Shown: positions 23,603-31,628, counted from the stretch's first letter. The stretch is DNA of 64,000 nucleotides from Saccharomonospora sp. NB11 (GCF_015910535.1 NZ_JACBJG010000003.1:310001-374000); one strand, 5' to 3'. The notes: generated by a model from the sequence alone, not told the origin. Translations and numbers: made by a program.

Positions 23603-25177
23603 GTGGCTCGTGCTGACGATGACGGCGATGACGTTCACGGCCCGGGCGACGAGAGTGCCTTCTCCGACGCCGACCTCGACGCCGACTGGGACGACGACGT
23701 CGAGGACCTCACCGAACCGGGCGACCCGGAGTTCTGGGCGGACGACACCCGCGTCGATCCGGCGCTGCGGCGGCGCCGCAGGCTCGGCAACGTGCTCGTG
23801 GTCCTCGGGGCCCTCACCGGACTGCTCGCGATCGCGTACGTCGTCGACATGTTGATGGAGGTCGGTGACGTCCCGCGCGGGGTGACGGTCGCCGGGGTGG
23901 AGATCGGCGGACTCGACCGAGCCGAGGCGCAGGACCGGCTGCGTCGGGAGCTGGAGCCGCTGGTGACGCGACCGGTGGTGGTGCGGGCCGGTGAGAGTGA
24001 GGCGTCGTTCGACCCCGCCGAGGCCGGGTTGGGTGTGGACTGGGCCGCCACGGTGGAGCAGGCCGGCGCGCAGCCCTGGTTGCCGTGGGAGCGGTTCGGC
24101 TCGTTCTTCGGTGGCCGCGAGCTCGACCTGGTGACGACCGTGGACGACCGAAGCTTGCGGATCGCGCTGGGTCGCCTCGCCCAGGAGCGCCTCAACCGGC
24201 CCGCGATCGAGGGCGGCATCGCCTTCCGGCCGGACGGCGACGACGGCGGGGTGAGGGCGTACGCGATCGAGCCACGAGCCGGGGTCCGACTGTCCGATCT
24301 GGAGGCCGCCGTTGTGGAGATCCGCGCGCACTGGCCGCAGGTCGAGCGGATCGACGTGGCCGTGGAGACGGTGCGGCCCAAGCTCACCTCGGAGGCCGTG
24401 CACACCGTGCTCGACGGCACGATCCGGCCGTTGTTGGCGGGGCCTGTCGTGCTGCGGGGGGACGGCGGTGAGTCCGTGCTCCTGCCGGAGGACTTCCGCA
24501 GGGCGCTGGCCGTCGAGGTGCGTCCCCTCGACGACGGGGACGGGAACGCGGGGGACGGCGGGGAGAGCGCCGGGGGTGAGGACGACGGCGCCGGTCGAGC
24601 CATTCTGGCCGTGACTCTCAAGCCCGACGTGCTGCGGGGCGCGGTGCAGGGCGAATTGGACGACACCGAACGTCCGGCGCGGGACGCCGCGCTCGTGTTC
24701 CGCGCGGGGGTGCCCGAGGTGGTGCCCTCGGTGCCCGGCGTGCGCATCGACTGGGAGCGGACGTTCGCGGGCTTGATCGAGGCCGTGGCCTCGGCACCGG
24801 AGGACCGGCGTGAGGTGCCGGTGCTCTACCAGCCCGTCGAGCCGTCGGTGCGGACGGCGGACGTCCAGGCCCTTGGCATCACGGACGTGCTCGCGACGGC
24901 CCGGTCGGCCGGGCACTCGCCGGAGGAACTGGCCGGCATGGGAACGGCGTTGGGGCGGCTCAACGGTGCGGTGGTGCGCTCCGGCGAGACCGTCGACCTC
25001 TCCGCCTACGGTGCCCCGCCGCCCTTGGAAGCGGTGTTGCGCGACGCGCTGGCCCAGGCCGGTCTCCACGTCACCGAGCAGGGCACGGTGCGCAACGACA
25101 CCGGCGCGGCCGTTGCCGTCCACGCCGCTGCGACGACGTCGACGGTGCAGGTCACGGTGTGGGGCACTCCCACCTGA
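23603..25177 (+). CDS. Membrane-anchored VanW/YoaR-related protein with reduced VanW domain
   Basis: The 524-residue protein starts at a GTG with GGAGG 7 bases upstream. An acidic cytoplasmic region of about 70 residues is followed by one membrane helix (RLGNVLVVLGALTGLLAIAYVVDML, about 67-91). Outside are YoaR-type (PG_binding_4) domains: GVTVAGVEIGGLDRAEAQDRL ... and GAVQGELDDTERPARDAALVF. The C-terminus looks like a shrunken VanW domain: GRLNGAVVRSGETVDLSAYG matches its start and RNDTGAAVAVHAA ... VQVTVWGT its end, but the GGGxCQxS core is missing. VanW proteins are linked to vancomycin resistance clusters; the activity is unknown. A cell-wall role is inferred. Confidence 0.75.
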   Translation: MARADDDGDDVHGPGDESAFSDADLDADWDDDVEDLTEPGDPEFWADDTRVDPALRRRRRLGNVLVVLGALTGLLAIAYVVDMLMEVGDVPRGVTVAGVEIGGLDRAEAQDRLRRELEPLVTRPVVVRAGESEASFDPAEAGLGVDWAATVEQAGAQPWLPWERFGSFFGGRELDLVTTVDDRSLRIALGRLAQERLNRPAIEGGIAFRPDGDDGGVRAYAIEPRAGVRLSDLEAAVVEIRAHWPQVERIDVAVETVRPKLTSEAVHTVLDGTIRPLLAGPVVLRGDGGESVLLPEDFRRALAVEVRPLDDGDGNAGDGGESAGGEDDGAGRAILAVTLKPDVLRGAVQGELDDTERPARDAALVFRAGVPEVVPSVPGVRIDWERTFAGLIEAVASAPEDRREVPVLYQPVEPSVRTADVQALGITDVLATARSAGHSPEELAGMGTALGRLNGAVVRSGETVDLSAYGAPPPLEAVLRDALAQAGLHVTEQGTVRNDTGAAVAVHAAATTSTVQVTVWGTPT

Positions 25178-25187
25178 GGCGGACAAA

Positions 25188-25233
25188 CGGTCGGGGGTGT
25201 CCGGCAGCGCGATGCGCCGGACACCCCCGACCG
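25188..25233. terminator. Very strong 18-base stem-loop
   Basis: CGGTCGGGGGTGTCCGGC (25188-25205) pairs perfectly with the reverse complement at 25216-25233 over a 10-base loop. It lies between the convergent VanW-related and GlsB genes and can terminate both. Confidence 0.85.
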
Positions 25234-25242
25234 AGTCCCGGG

Positions 25243-25518
25243 TCAGGCCCTGATGCGCCCGCGCGGGTGCATGCGCGCGGCGATCGAGACACCGATCGCG
25301 GCCACGACGAGCTGTGTGATGAACTCCAGCCAGTCCCAACCGTCCGTGTCGGCGTACCCCAGGCCCCTGGCGATCGCCGTGCCGAGGAACGCGGCGGCGA
25401 TACCGACCAGGATCGTGAGCCAGACCGGGATGTTCTGCTTGCCGGGCACGAACAACCTGGCGAGTACCCCGAGCAAAAGACCGATCAGAATCGCCGAGAT
25501 GATTCCCGAAATCGCCAT
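25243..25518 (-). CDS. GlsB/YeaQ/YmgE-family membrane protein
   Basis: This 91-residue protein begins MAISGIISAILIGLLLGVLAR at the ATG 25518, after a CGAGGGAGC ribosome site. It has three hydrophobic segments: 4-22, 33-52 (WLTILVGIAAAFLGTAIARGLG) and 66-82. The glycine-rich helix pattern and length match the GlsB/YeaQ/YmgE (transglycosylase-associated) stress family, whose function is unknown. It is enclosed by two long stem-loops and therefore looks like a single-gene transcript. Confidence 0.88.
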   Translation of the reverse strand: MAISGIISAILIGLLLGVLARLFVPGKQNIPVWLTILVGIAAAFLGTAIARGLGYADTDGWDWLEFITQLVVAAIGVSIAARMHPRGRIRA

Positions 25519-25593
25519 GGTGCGTGCTCCCTCGTCACCGGACTCGTTGACCCGATAGGGGTACCCACTTGAGTTGATCTCAACCTCCGCGCA

Positions 25594-25638
25594 CACGAAG
25601 GGCCACCTGCCGCACAACGGTGCAGGTGGCCCTTCGTG
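25594..25638. terminator. 17-base stem-loop downstream of the fadE5-like gene
   Basis: CACGAAGGGCCACCTGC (25594-25610) pairs perfectly with GCAGGTGGCCCTTCGTG (25622-25638). It lies 25 bases past the stop of the acyl-CoA dehydrogenase gene and ends its transcript before glsB. Confidence 0.85.
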
Positions 25639-25662
25639 GCTCTCGGTGCGGAGCGACGCCGA

Positions 25663-27507
25663 TCAGAAGGCGGCTTCGTCGACCTCCATGAGGTCGTTGT
25701 CGGTGGCCTCGACGATCGCGCGGCGAGCCGACAGCTCGGGCAGTACGTTCTTCGCGAAGAACGACGCCACGGCGAGCTTGCCCTGGTAGAACGGCACGTC
25801 CTTCTCGGAGGCACCTTCGTCGAGCTTGGCCTGGGCGATCTCGGCCTGCCTGAGGAGCTGCCAGCCGACGAGCAGGTCACCGGCCGACATCAGCAGGCGC
25901 ACGGTGTTCTGGCCGACCTTGTAGACGTTGGTGACGTCCTCCTGCGACGAGGTCAGGTAGCCGATCATCGTGCCGAGCATGCCCTGGACGTCGTCCAGCG
26001 CCTGCTTGAGCAGCTCGCGCTCCTTCTTGAGCCTGCCGTTGCCCGCCTCGGACTCGATGAACTTCACGATCTCGCCCGCGATGTAGGCGAGCGCCTTGCC
26101 CTTGTCACGGACGATCTTCCGGAAGAAGAAGTCCATCGACTGGATGGCGGTCGTGCCCTCGTACAGCGAGTCGATCTTCGCGTCGCGGATGTACTGCTCG
26201 ATCGGGTAGTCCTGCAGGAAGCCGGAGCCACCGAGCGTCTGGAGCGACTGCACGAGCTGCTCGGTGGCGCGCTCGGAACCGACACCCTTGACGATGGGCA
26301 GCAGCAGGTCGTTGACGCGCTCGGCGAGGTCGAGCGACTCGGCGTCGCCCTCCTGCGTCCACACCTGGTCCTGGAACGAGGCGGTGTAGAGGTACACCGC
26401 ACGCAGGCCCTCGGCGTAGGCCTTCTGCAGCATGAGCGACCGGCGCACGTCGGGGTGGTGCGTGATGGTGACGCGCGGGGCGGTCTTGTCGGTCTGGCGG
26501 GTGAGGTCCGGACCCTGCACGCGCTCCTTGGCGTACTCCAGCGCGTTCAGGTAGCCGGTGGACAGCGTCGCGATGGCCTTGGTGCCCACCATCATGCGGG
26601 CGTACTCGATGACCTGGAACATCTGCGCGATGCCGTCGTGCACCTCGCCGAGCAGCCAGCCCTTGGCGGGGACGCCGTGCTGGCCGAAGGTGAGCTCGCA
26701 GGTGGTGGACACCTTGAGGCCCATCTTGTGCTCGACGTTCGTGACGAAGGCGCCGTTACGCTCGCCCAGCTCGCCGGTGTTGGTGTCGAAGTGGAACTTC
26801 GGCACGAGGAACAGCGACAGGCCCTTGGTGCCGGGCTTGGCCTCGATGCCGGGGCCCTCGGGGCGGGCCAGCACCAGGTGCATGATGTTCTCGGTCATGT
26901 CCTGGTCGCCCGAGGTGATGAACCGCTTGACGCCCTCGATGTGCCAGGAGCCGTCCTCCTGCTTGATGGCCTTCGTGCGGCCCGCGCCCACGTCCGAACC
27001 GGCGTCCGGCTCGGTGAGCACCATGGTGGCGCCCCACGCGCGGTCGATCATGATCTGGGCCCAGCGCCGCTGCTCCTCGGTGCCGTTGCGGTCGAGGATC
27101 ATGGCGAAGTTGGGGCCCGCCATGTACATGTACAGCGCCGGGTTGGCGCCGAGGATCAGTTCGGCGGCGGCCCACTGCACCGTGGGGGGCAGGCCGAAGC
27201 CACCGAGGTTGTTGGTGAGGCCGAGACGCCACCACTCGCCGTCCCAGAGAGCCCGGTAGCTCTTCTTGAAGGACTCCGGCAGCGTCGCGGAGAAGGTCTT
27301 CGGGTCGTACACCGGCGGGTTGCGGTCGGCGTCGGCGAACGACTCGGCGAGCGGGCCGACGGCGAGGTTGTTCAGCTCGGACAGCACACCGCGCGCGGTC
27401 TCCTCGTCGGACTCCGCGAGCACGCCCTTGCCGAGGCGGTTCTGCACACCGAGAACCTCGAACAGGTTGAACTCCAGGTCTCGGACATTGCTCTTGTAGT
27501 GGCCCAT
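25663..27507 (-). CDS. fadE5: Acyl-CoA dehydrogenase, FadE5-like
   Basis: The 614-residue enzyme starts [21 protein letters not shown], strongly resembling mycobacterial FadE5 (about 611 residues, broad chain-length acyl-CoA dehydrogenase). It has the flavin motif [19 protein letters not shown], then [11 protein letters not shown], and near 430-440 [33 protein letters not shown] with the catalytic-loop region. It should oxidise acyl-CoA to enoyl-CoA, passing electrons to flavoprotein. In M. tuberculosis fadE5 (Rv0244c) lies beside fadA2; here it is 21 kb away, yet its promoter carries a motif shared with the fadA2/fabG4 promoter. I chose the ATG 27507 for the conserved N-terminus. Confidence 0.9.
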   Translation of the reverse strand: MGHYKSNVRDLEFNLFEVLGVQNRLGKGVLAESDEETARGVLSELNNLAVGPLAESFADADRNPPVYDPKTFSATLPESFKKSYRALWDGEWWRLGLTNNLGGFGLPPTVQWAAAELILGANPALYMYMAGPNFAMILDRNGTEEQRRWAQIMIDRAWGATMVLTEPDAGSDVGAGRTKAIKQEDGSWHIEGVKRFITSGDQDMTENIMHLVLARPEGPGIEAKPGTKGLSLFLVPKFHFDTNTGELGERNGAFVTNVEHKMGLKVSTTCELTFGQHGVPAKGWLLGEVHDGIAQMFQVIEYARMMVGTKAIATLSTGYLNALEYAKERVQGPDLTRQTDKTAPRVTITHHPDVRRSLMLQKAYAEGLRAVYLYTASFQDQVWTQEGDAESLDLAERVNDLLLPIVKGVGSERATEQLVQSLQTLGGSGFLQDYPIEQYIRDAKIDSLYEGTTAIQSMDFFFRKIVRDKGKALAYIAGEIVKFIESEAGNGRLKKERELLKQALDDVQGMLGTMIGYLTSSQEDVTNVYKVGQNTVRLLMSAGDLLVGWQLLRQAEIAQAKLDEGASEKDVPFYQGKLAVASFFAKNVLPELSARRAIVEATDNDLMEVDEAAF

Positions 27508-27593
27508 GTCGTCACTCCGTACGGGTTGTTCGGCACTCCGGCTGGGCACTTCTGCCGCCGACAGGACACGCGGATCAGCGTGACCGGCACTGC

Positions 27594-27631
27594 CCTACTG
27601 GCCGGTAACATCAGGATAATACCAACGGGTA
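27594..27631 (-). promoter_or_regulatory. fadE5 promoter with operator-like motif
   Basis: On the minus strand TATTAT (27616-27621) is a likely -10 element. Just downstream, 27594-27607 reads CCTACTGGCCGGTA on the plus strand, differing at one base from the core of the inverted repeat at 6030-6051. A second small inverted repeat TACC-AACG-GGTA lies at 27620-27631. A repressor bound at either would cover the start of transcription. Confidence 0.6.
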
Positions 27632-27727
27632 ACATTTGCGAGCATCGCGGCAGGACTGTGACGTGCGGCCACCTGCCTGGCCCAATCCGGCCCGGAACGG
27701 GCCCGTTCACCGGCTCGCAACGACAGC

Positions 27728-27756
27728 GGCCCGCCGCTCGGGGAGAGCGACGGGCC
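27728..27756 (-). terminator. Stem-loop downstream of the LuxR gene
   Basis: GGCCCGCCGCTC (27728-27739) pairs with GAGCGACGGGCC (27745-27756) with one mismatch, over a 5-base loop. It begins 28 bases past the LuxR-family stop codon. Confidence 0.65.
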
Positions 27757-27783
27757 TGGTGTGGGGCGGAACCTGCCGAAAGG

Positions 27784-28515
27784 TCAGAGTCGCGGTGAGC
27801 GTGCCTCGTCCTCGCCGGGGGACACGACCAGCAGTCCCGAGCGGAACGCCTTCGTCACCGCGTGCGTGCGGTCCCGTGCGGACAACTTGCGCAGGATGCT
27901 CTTCACGTGTGTCCGGACCGTCTCCACCGACAGGAAGAGCGTGTCGGCGACGGCGGAGTTCTCCATGCCCTCGGCGATGAGCTGGAGCACCTGGTACTCG
28001 CGCCGCGACAACGGCATCGGGGTCCGGGTCGGGCTCGCCTCACCCGTCCGCTGCTTCGGCACGAGAGGGGCCAGGGTCGGGTCGGTGTAGTGCCGCTCGA
28101 CGTAGGTACGGCGGATGCCCTCGGCGAGCTGGCGAGGGTCGACCGTCCGCGGGAGCACGCCGTGCGCGCCCGCGTCCACCAGCGTGGCGAGGTAGGCGGC
28201 GGTGCGCCGGGCCGAGTCGACGAGCACGGTGACCGCCAGCATCGGGTGCCCCTCGGCCAGCAGGTGGGTGAGGTGACCGTGCGGATCCAGCGCCGAGTCG
28301 ACGAGCACGACGTCCGGGCGGAGCTGGTCGCAGAGCGCGATGCCCGCGTGGTGACTGGCGGCGTGCCCGCCCCACCGCAGCCCGGGTGTCCGGCTGACGA
28401 CGGCGCTGAGCCCCTCGCGGAAGAGCGGGACCGAGTCGATGGCGGCCACGGTCAATGTTCGGGTCGCCCTGTCGAGACCGAGCGCGCCGCGCCCGGTGCG
28501 TGCCCCGTGTGCCAT
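27784..28515 (-). CDS. LuxR/NarL-family response regulator
   Basis: The 243-residue protein has a receiver-like N-terminal domain (about 20-135) with RPDVVLVDSALD, where the second Asp is the likely phospho-acceptor. A C-terminal LuxR helix-turn-helix (about 173-228) reads PLSRREYQVLQLIAEGMENSAVADTLFL and SVETVRTHVKSILRKL. No sensor kinase gene is adjacent, so it is an orphan regulator. The ATG at 28515 has GGAGG 4 bases upstream; longer frames to the right lack support. Its target cannot be told from the sequence; a divergent VOC-fold gene lies 156 bases away. Confidence 0.88.
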   Translation of the reverse strand: MAHGARTGRGALGLDRATRTLTVAAIDSVPLFREGLSAVVSRTPGLRWGGHAASHHAGIALCDQLRPDVVLVDSALDPHGHLTHLLAEGHPMLAVTVLVDSARRTAAYLATLVDAGAHGVLPRTVDPRQLAEGIRRTYVERHYTDPTLAPLVPKQRTGEASPTRTPMPLSRREYQVLQLIAEGMENSAVADTLFLSVETVRTHVKSILRKLSARDRTHAVTKAFRSGLLVVSPGEDEARSPRL

Positions 28516-28671
28516 CCGTCCTCCCTCCGCACGCTCGCCCCCTGCGTGCCGCTCCCCTGGATGGGGTATTCCCGCTGGACCGAACTGGTTACACCGAACC
28601 ACACCAGGTGCACCGAGTGGTGCGACGGCGGCGCTGTGAGTGCGCCTCGTCTCGGCCGGGTATGCGTCGGC

Positions 28672-29022
28672 ATGTCCGCTCACGTGATCGCCGTGGTCGT
28701 CGACTGCGCGGATGCGGAGGCGCTCGCCGAGTTCTGGCGGAAGGCCCTCGACTACGCCGAGCCGAGGAGATGGCGGGACGCCGACGGGCTGACCTACGTC
28801 CAGCTCGACGGCGACCCCGCTCTGCTGTTCCAGCCGGTCGGCGAACCGAAGACGGTCAAGAACCGGTGGCATCTCGACCTCGCGGCCCGGGGAAGTCAGG
28901 CCGACGAGGTGGAACGGCTGGTGGGGCTGGGGGCGAGGGTGATCGACGAAGCGCCGCGCCAGCCCTGGGTCGTGCTCGCCGATCCGGAGGGGAACGAGTT
29001 CTGTGTCCTCCCGCCGCGCTGA
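28672..29022 (+). CDS. VOC-superfamily (glyoxalase-like) protein
   Basis: The 116-residue product MSAHVIAVVVDCADAEALAEFW has the Glyoxalase_6 layout: two beta-alpha-beta-beta-beta units, the first with DADGLTYVQLDGDPALLFQPV and the second ending DPEGNEFCVLPPR with the typical Glu in GNEFCVL. Such proteins bind metals and act as small dioxygenases, isomerases or resistance proteins; the substrate is unknown. The start codon is not preceded by a clear ribosome site, and a GTG at 28663 is an alternative. It is divergent from the LuxR regulator. Confidence 0.8.
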   Translation: MSAHVIAVVVDCADAEALAEFWRKALDYAEPRRWRDADGLTYVQLDGDPALLFQPVGEPKTVKNRWHLDLAARGSQADEVERLVGLGARVIDEAPRQPWVVLADPEGNEFCVLPPR

Positions 29023-29124
29023 GTGACGGCCCGAGGCGCACCTGACCACCACAAAGGGTGGTGGCAGCGCCACGGACGGCCTACTCTGTGATGGGCAACA
29101 CACGACGGCATCAAGGGGGATGGC

Positions 29125-29328
29125 GTGCAACTGGCTCTGGTCTTCGTCATCGCGAGCCTGCTGCTCATCGCGGCTGCGGTGACGGTTGCGTACGAAGATC
29201 AGCGTGAGGCACGCCGACAGGCCCGGCGAAGGCACGAACACCTGGTGCGACTGGGTGAGGCGGAACCACTGCCGCGAACTGCGTGGTCCGAGCGGTTGCC
29301 GATGCCCGGTCGGCGGCCGCCTTCCTGA
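29125..29328 (+). CDS. Small single-helix membrane protein (67 residues)
   Basis: A GTG at 29125 preceded by AAGGGGG opens a frame of 67 codons. The product has one N-terminal membrane helix (QLALVFVIASLLLIAAAVTVAY, 2-23) and a basic tail beginning EDQREARRQARRRHEHL. The last 164 bases overlap the end of the opposite-strand VanZ-like gene, which is unusual. The good ribosome site and helix support it; function is unknown. Confidence 0.6.
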   Translation: MQLALVFVIASLLLIAAAVTVAYEDQREARRQARRRHEHLVRLGEAEPLPRTAWSERLPMPGRRPPS

Positions 29329-29905
29329 GGCGGAGCAACGCCAGCGCCAGCGTGGTGGCCGTCCAGCCGAGCACCGCGCCCGCCGTGTTCGCCATCAGAT
29401 CGTCGACGTCGAAGATCCGGTAGACGTACGGTGCGGTGCCGAAGTTTGCGGTGAGCTGGGTGATCTCGATGAGGAGGGACCCGCCGAACCCGATCGCCGT
29501 GGTCGCCACCAGGCCCCGTCGCCACAGCAGGACGCAGAGCGCGCCCAACGGAACGAACAGCAACACGTTCATCGCGAGCTGCTGGAACGTCTGGGTGAGC
29601 AGGGCGTGGCTGTCCGGCAGTCCGTACTTCGCCAGTTCGACACCCATGTCGTCGACCCACTGGAACGGCACGAGCTGCACGGTTTGCGTCAAGCGTGCGT
29701 CTCCCGGCGCGGGCAGTGGCAGCAGCACCACCGCCACCGCGAGACACAGGTACAGCGTGACGACGCCGGTGGTGAGGACACGGCGACGATCGACGCGACC
29801 GAATCTGGCGAGGTGGACGATCACTTGCGGGATCACGAGCACGGTCCAGACCACCAGGAACCCGCCGAACCCGTACGCCAGTGCTGTCTGCTGTGCCGTC
29901 GTCAT
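29165..29905 (-). CDS. VanZ-like membrane protein
   Basis: This 246-residue protein has five or so membrane helices and VanZ-family motifs: a segment VQLVPFQWVDDMG, then QLAMNVLLFVPLGALCVLLWRRG, IGFGGSLLIEITQLTANFGTAPYVYRIFDVDDLMANTAGAVLGW. VanZ itself gives low-level teicoplanin resistance by an unknown mechanism. The C-terminal 50 residues after ALLRLRKAAADRA are polar and not part of the domain; their codons overlap the small membrane protein on the other strand. The window also has a VanW-related gene 4 kb away, but no other glycopeptide-resistance genes. Confidence 0.85.
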   Translation of the reverse strand: MTTAQQTALAYGFGGFLVVWTVLVIPQVIVHLARFGRVDRRRVLTTGVVTLYLCLAVAVVLLPLPAPGDARLTQTVQLVPFQWVDDMGVELAKYGLPDSHALLTQTFQQLAMNVLLFVPLGALCVLLWRRGLVATTAIGFGGSLLIEITQLTANFGTAPYVYRIFDVDDLMANTAGAVLGWTATTLALALLRLRKAAADRASATARTTQFAAVVPPHPVAPGVRAFAGPVGVPHADLRTQPSPQPR

Positions 29906-30030
29906 GCCTCGACGCTATGGCGCGGTGGGGGTGGGAAACCTCGGTCGAGCGGACCGCCCTCGCGGGGTGCCTCGGCCGTCCGGCCGATGACCGATCGCCG
30001 AAGGACACGGGCGGTGGGAGGATCGACGAG

Positions 30031-30369
30031 ATGCAGACCTGGGACGACGTCGTGCGGCTCGCGAGCGAGCTGCCCGGGGTCGAGATCGCGACGTCCTACC
30101 GCACCCCGGCGGCGAAGGTCGGGGGTCGGACCTTCCTGCGTCTGCGCACCGAGGCCGAGGGTTGGCTCGTCGTGATGTGCGGCCTGGACGAGAAGGAAGC
30201 CATGCTCGCGTCCGGCTCGCTCGCCTTCCACACCACCCCGCACTACGACGGCTACGGTGCCGTGCTCGTCGACCTCGACGAGATCGACGGTGAGGAACTG
30301 GCCGAGCTGGTGGAGCAGGCGTGGCGGCGGAAGGCACCCGCGACACTGCGCAGGCGGCTCGACGGCTGA
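30031..30369 (+). CDS. MmcQ/YjbR-family protein
   Basis: The 112-residue protein begins MQTWDDVVRLASELPGVE, with GGGAGG a little upstream at about 30016-30021. It has the family features: an N-terminal helix ending in LPGVE, KVGGRTFLRLR, then WLVVMCGLDEKEAML and a C-terminal helix ELVEQAWRRKAPATL. Members adopt a CyaY-like fold and are often called DNA-binding, but without firm evidence. It is a single gene divergent from the VanZ-like gene. Confidence 0.85.
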   Translation: MQTWDDVVRLASELPGVEIATSYRTPAAKVGGRTFLRLRTEAEGWLVVMCGLDEKEAMLASGSLAFHTTPHYDGYGAVLVDLDEIDGEELAELVEQAWRRKAPATLRRRLDG

Positions 30370-30532
30370 CGTCCGGGGTGAGTCGCGGCGCATAGCGGTC
30401 CGGGTCGAAGTCAGTCGTGGGGCGCGGGGCCGTCCGGGTCAGTCGTGGCTCCACGAAATGTCGTGTCCACGGTGCGAGTGTGCCGAAGCTCCCGGTCCCA
30501 CGCGGCGTGTCCGCACCCGGCGAACGCATGCC

Positions 30533-30637
30533 GGCGTCGCAGGAACGCGTGTTGGCGTCGCAGGAACGCATGTCGGCGTCGCAGGAACGCATGTTGCCGT
30601 CGTGGGGACGCGTGTGGGCGTCGTGGGAACGCGTCTG
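30533..30637. repeat. Five tandem 21-base repeats
   Basis: Five units of exactly 21 bases start at 30533, 30554, 30575, 30596 and 30617. The first three begin GGCGTCGCAGGAACGC and differ at three positions in all; the last two diverge in the centre (CGTGGGGACGC). The array stops 1 base before the stop codon of the DUF4352 gene on the minus strand. There are no spacers, so it is not a CRISPR. Confidence 0.85.
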
Positions 30638-30638
30638 C

Positions 30639-31202
30639 CTATCGCAGGTCGACCGACACTCCCTGGCTGAACGACGAGTCGTGCAGTTCGATCCGGGTGG
30701 GCTCGACGTTCACGGGCACGTCGTAGACGAGCGTGCCCTCGACCACGGTGCCGGGGTTGATCGGGTTGGTGAGCACGTCGTTGTCCGGCAGCAACGACTC
30801 GGCGCTGAGATCGGTGGAGAACCGCCGATCGGCGGCGTCGAAGAGGTACTGGTCGGAGTCGAGGAAGCTACGGGCCTCGTCGCCGACGTTGGCGACCCGG
30901 ACGCTCACCAGCACGTAGCGGCCCTGGGCGGTCTCGGAGAGGAACTCGTCGCCCACCGACGGGCTGTCCTGGACGTCGAGCACGGTGAACTCGAACAGCC
31001 CGTCTCGAACCGGCTGGCCCACTCCCGCGGGCTGGGGCTCCGCCACCTCCTCGGGCACCGGGGCGGGTGGAGTGGCCGTGTCGCCGCCGTCCCGGTTGGT
31101 ATTCACGACGATCACGACGACGAGCACCGCGAGTATCGCGAAGATCCACGGCCACTTCCTGAGCTTGCGTTTGACCTGGTCGCCCTCCTTCTGCCGTGCC
31201 AT
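30639..31202 (-). CDS. Membrane-anchored DUF4352 protein
   Basis: This 187-residue protein has a basic start, one membrane helix (KWPWIFAILAVLVVVIVVNT, about 16-35), a Pro-rich linker and an extracytoplasmic immunoglobulin-like DUF4352 domain: GLFEFTVLDVQDSP ... GRYVLVSVRVANVGDEARSF ... VEGTLVYDVPVNVEPTRIEL. Such domains are found on cell-surface proteins of Gram-positive bacteria; the role is unknown. The ATG at 31202 gives a conventional N-terminus. The gene lies between the 21-base repeat array and the tRNA terminator. Confidence 0.85.
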   Translation of the reverse strand: MARQKEGDQVKRKLRKWPWIFAILAVLVVVIVVNTNRDGGDTATPPAPVPEEVAEPQPAGVGQPVRDGLFEFTVLDVQDSPSVGDEFLSETAQGRYVLVSVRVANVGDEARSFLDSDQYLFDAADRRFSTDLSAESLLPDNDVLTNPINPGTVVEGTLVYDVPVNVEPTRIELHDSSFSQGVSVDLR

Positions 31203-31368
31203 GGCAGGTCATCTCTTCCCGTTCATCGGCGGAGGACACCGGTCGTGTCGTCCGGGTTTCACGGTTCACCGAGCTGGAAGAGGTGGACGGGGACGTTCGG
31301 GGTCGTCCTGCCTGCCGATCGGCCCATTGCGCGGGGCGGAGGGGACGCGGGGGCGAGCCCAAAGACGA

Positions 31369-31403
31369 CGAAACCCCCGGGCCGGATCGACCTGGGGGTT
31401 TCG
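31369..31403 (-). terminator. Rho-independent terminator of the tRNA-Gly gene
   Basis: CGAAACCCCC (31369-31378) pairs exactly with GGGGGTTTCG (31394-31403). Read on the minus strand the stem is followed by a T-rich stretch (TTTCGTCGTCTTT). It lies 6 bases past the tRNA. Confidence 0.85.
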
Positions 31404-31408
31404 GTGAG

Positions 31409-31479
31409 AGCGGATGACGGGAATCGAACCCGCGTTCTCAGCTTGGGAAGCTGATGTTCTACCATTGAACTACATCCGC
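31409..31479 (-). tRNA. tRNA-Gly (anticodon CCC)
   Basis: On the minus strand the sequence folds as a cloverleaf. The acceptor stem is GCGGATG with CATCCGC, and the D-stem is GTTC/GAAC. The anticodon stem TCAGC/GCTGA encloses the loop TTCCCAA, so the anticodon is CCC (plus-strand positions 31445-31447). The T-arm is GCGGG-TTCGATT-CCCGT. The CCA end is not encoded. Confidence 0.95.
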
Positions 31480-31611
31480 AGCAGCTCACAGCATACACGA
31501 TGCCGATCACTCGACGGCACGCGGGTGGTCCCTCGGCGGTGTGTCGCTCGTCGGCGCGTTCGAGTTCTGTCTTCTCCCTGTTCGTCGCTCTTGACGCTGC
31601 GCACACGAACT

Positions 31612-31627
31612 GACAACACTTGTTGTC
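31612..31627. promoter_or_regulatory. Inverted repeat at the start of the MpaB-like gene
   Basis: GACAACA and TGTTGTC are perfect arms around CT, ending one base before the chosen ATG. TTGACG at 31591-31596 could be the -35 element. A repressor bound here would block the promoter and start. Confidence 0.5.
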
Positions 31628-31628
31628 C

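Noticed and set aside
25636-27798. Open frame of 720 codons on the plus strand
   Set aside because: Antisense to the fadE5-like gene, whose family motifs are clear.
28663-28671. Earlier GTG start for the VOC-fold gene
   Set aside because: It adds three residues without a better ribosome site; the ATG at 28672 gives the usual family N-terminus.
29165-29905. Glycopeptide resistance cluster formed by the VanZ-like and VanW-related genes
   Set aside because: The two genes are 4 kb apart on opposite strands with unrelated genes between, and no vanHAX-type genes are present.
30420-30592. Minus-strand frame with repeated MRSCDA units
   Set aside because: The peptide repeat is produced by the 21-base DNA array; there is no ribosome site and the reading frame stays open only because 21 is a multiple of three.
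30533-30637. Possible CRISPR array
   Set aside because: Units are contiguous and 21 bases long with no variable spacers, and no cas gene is present.
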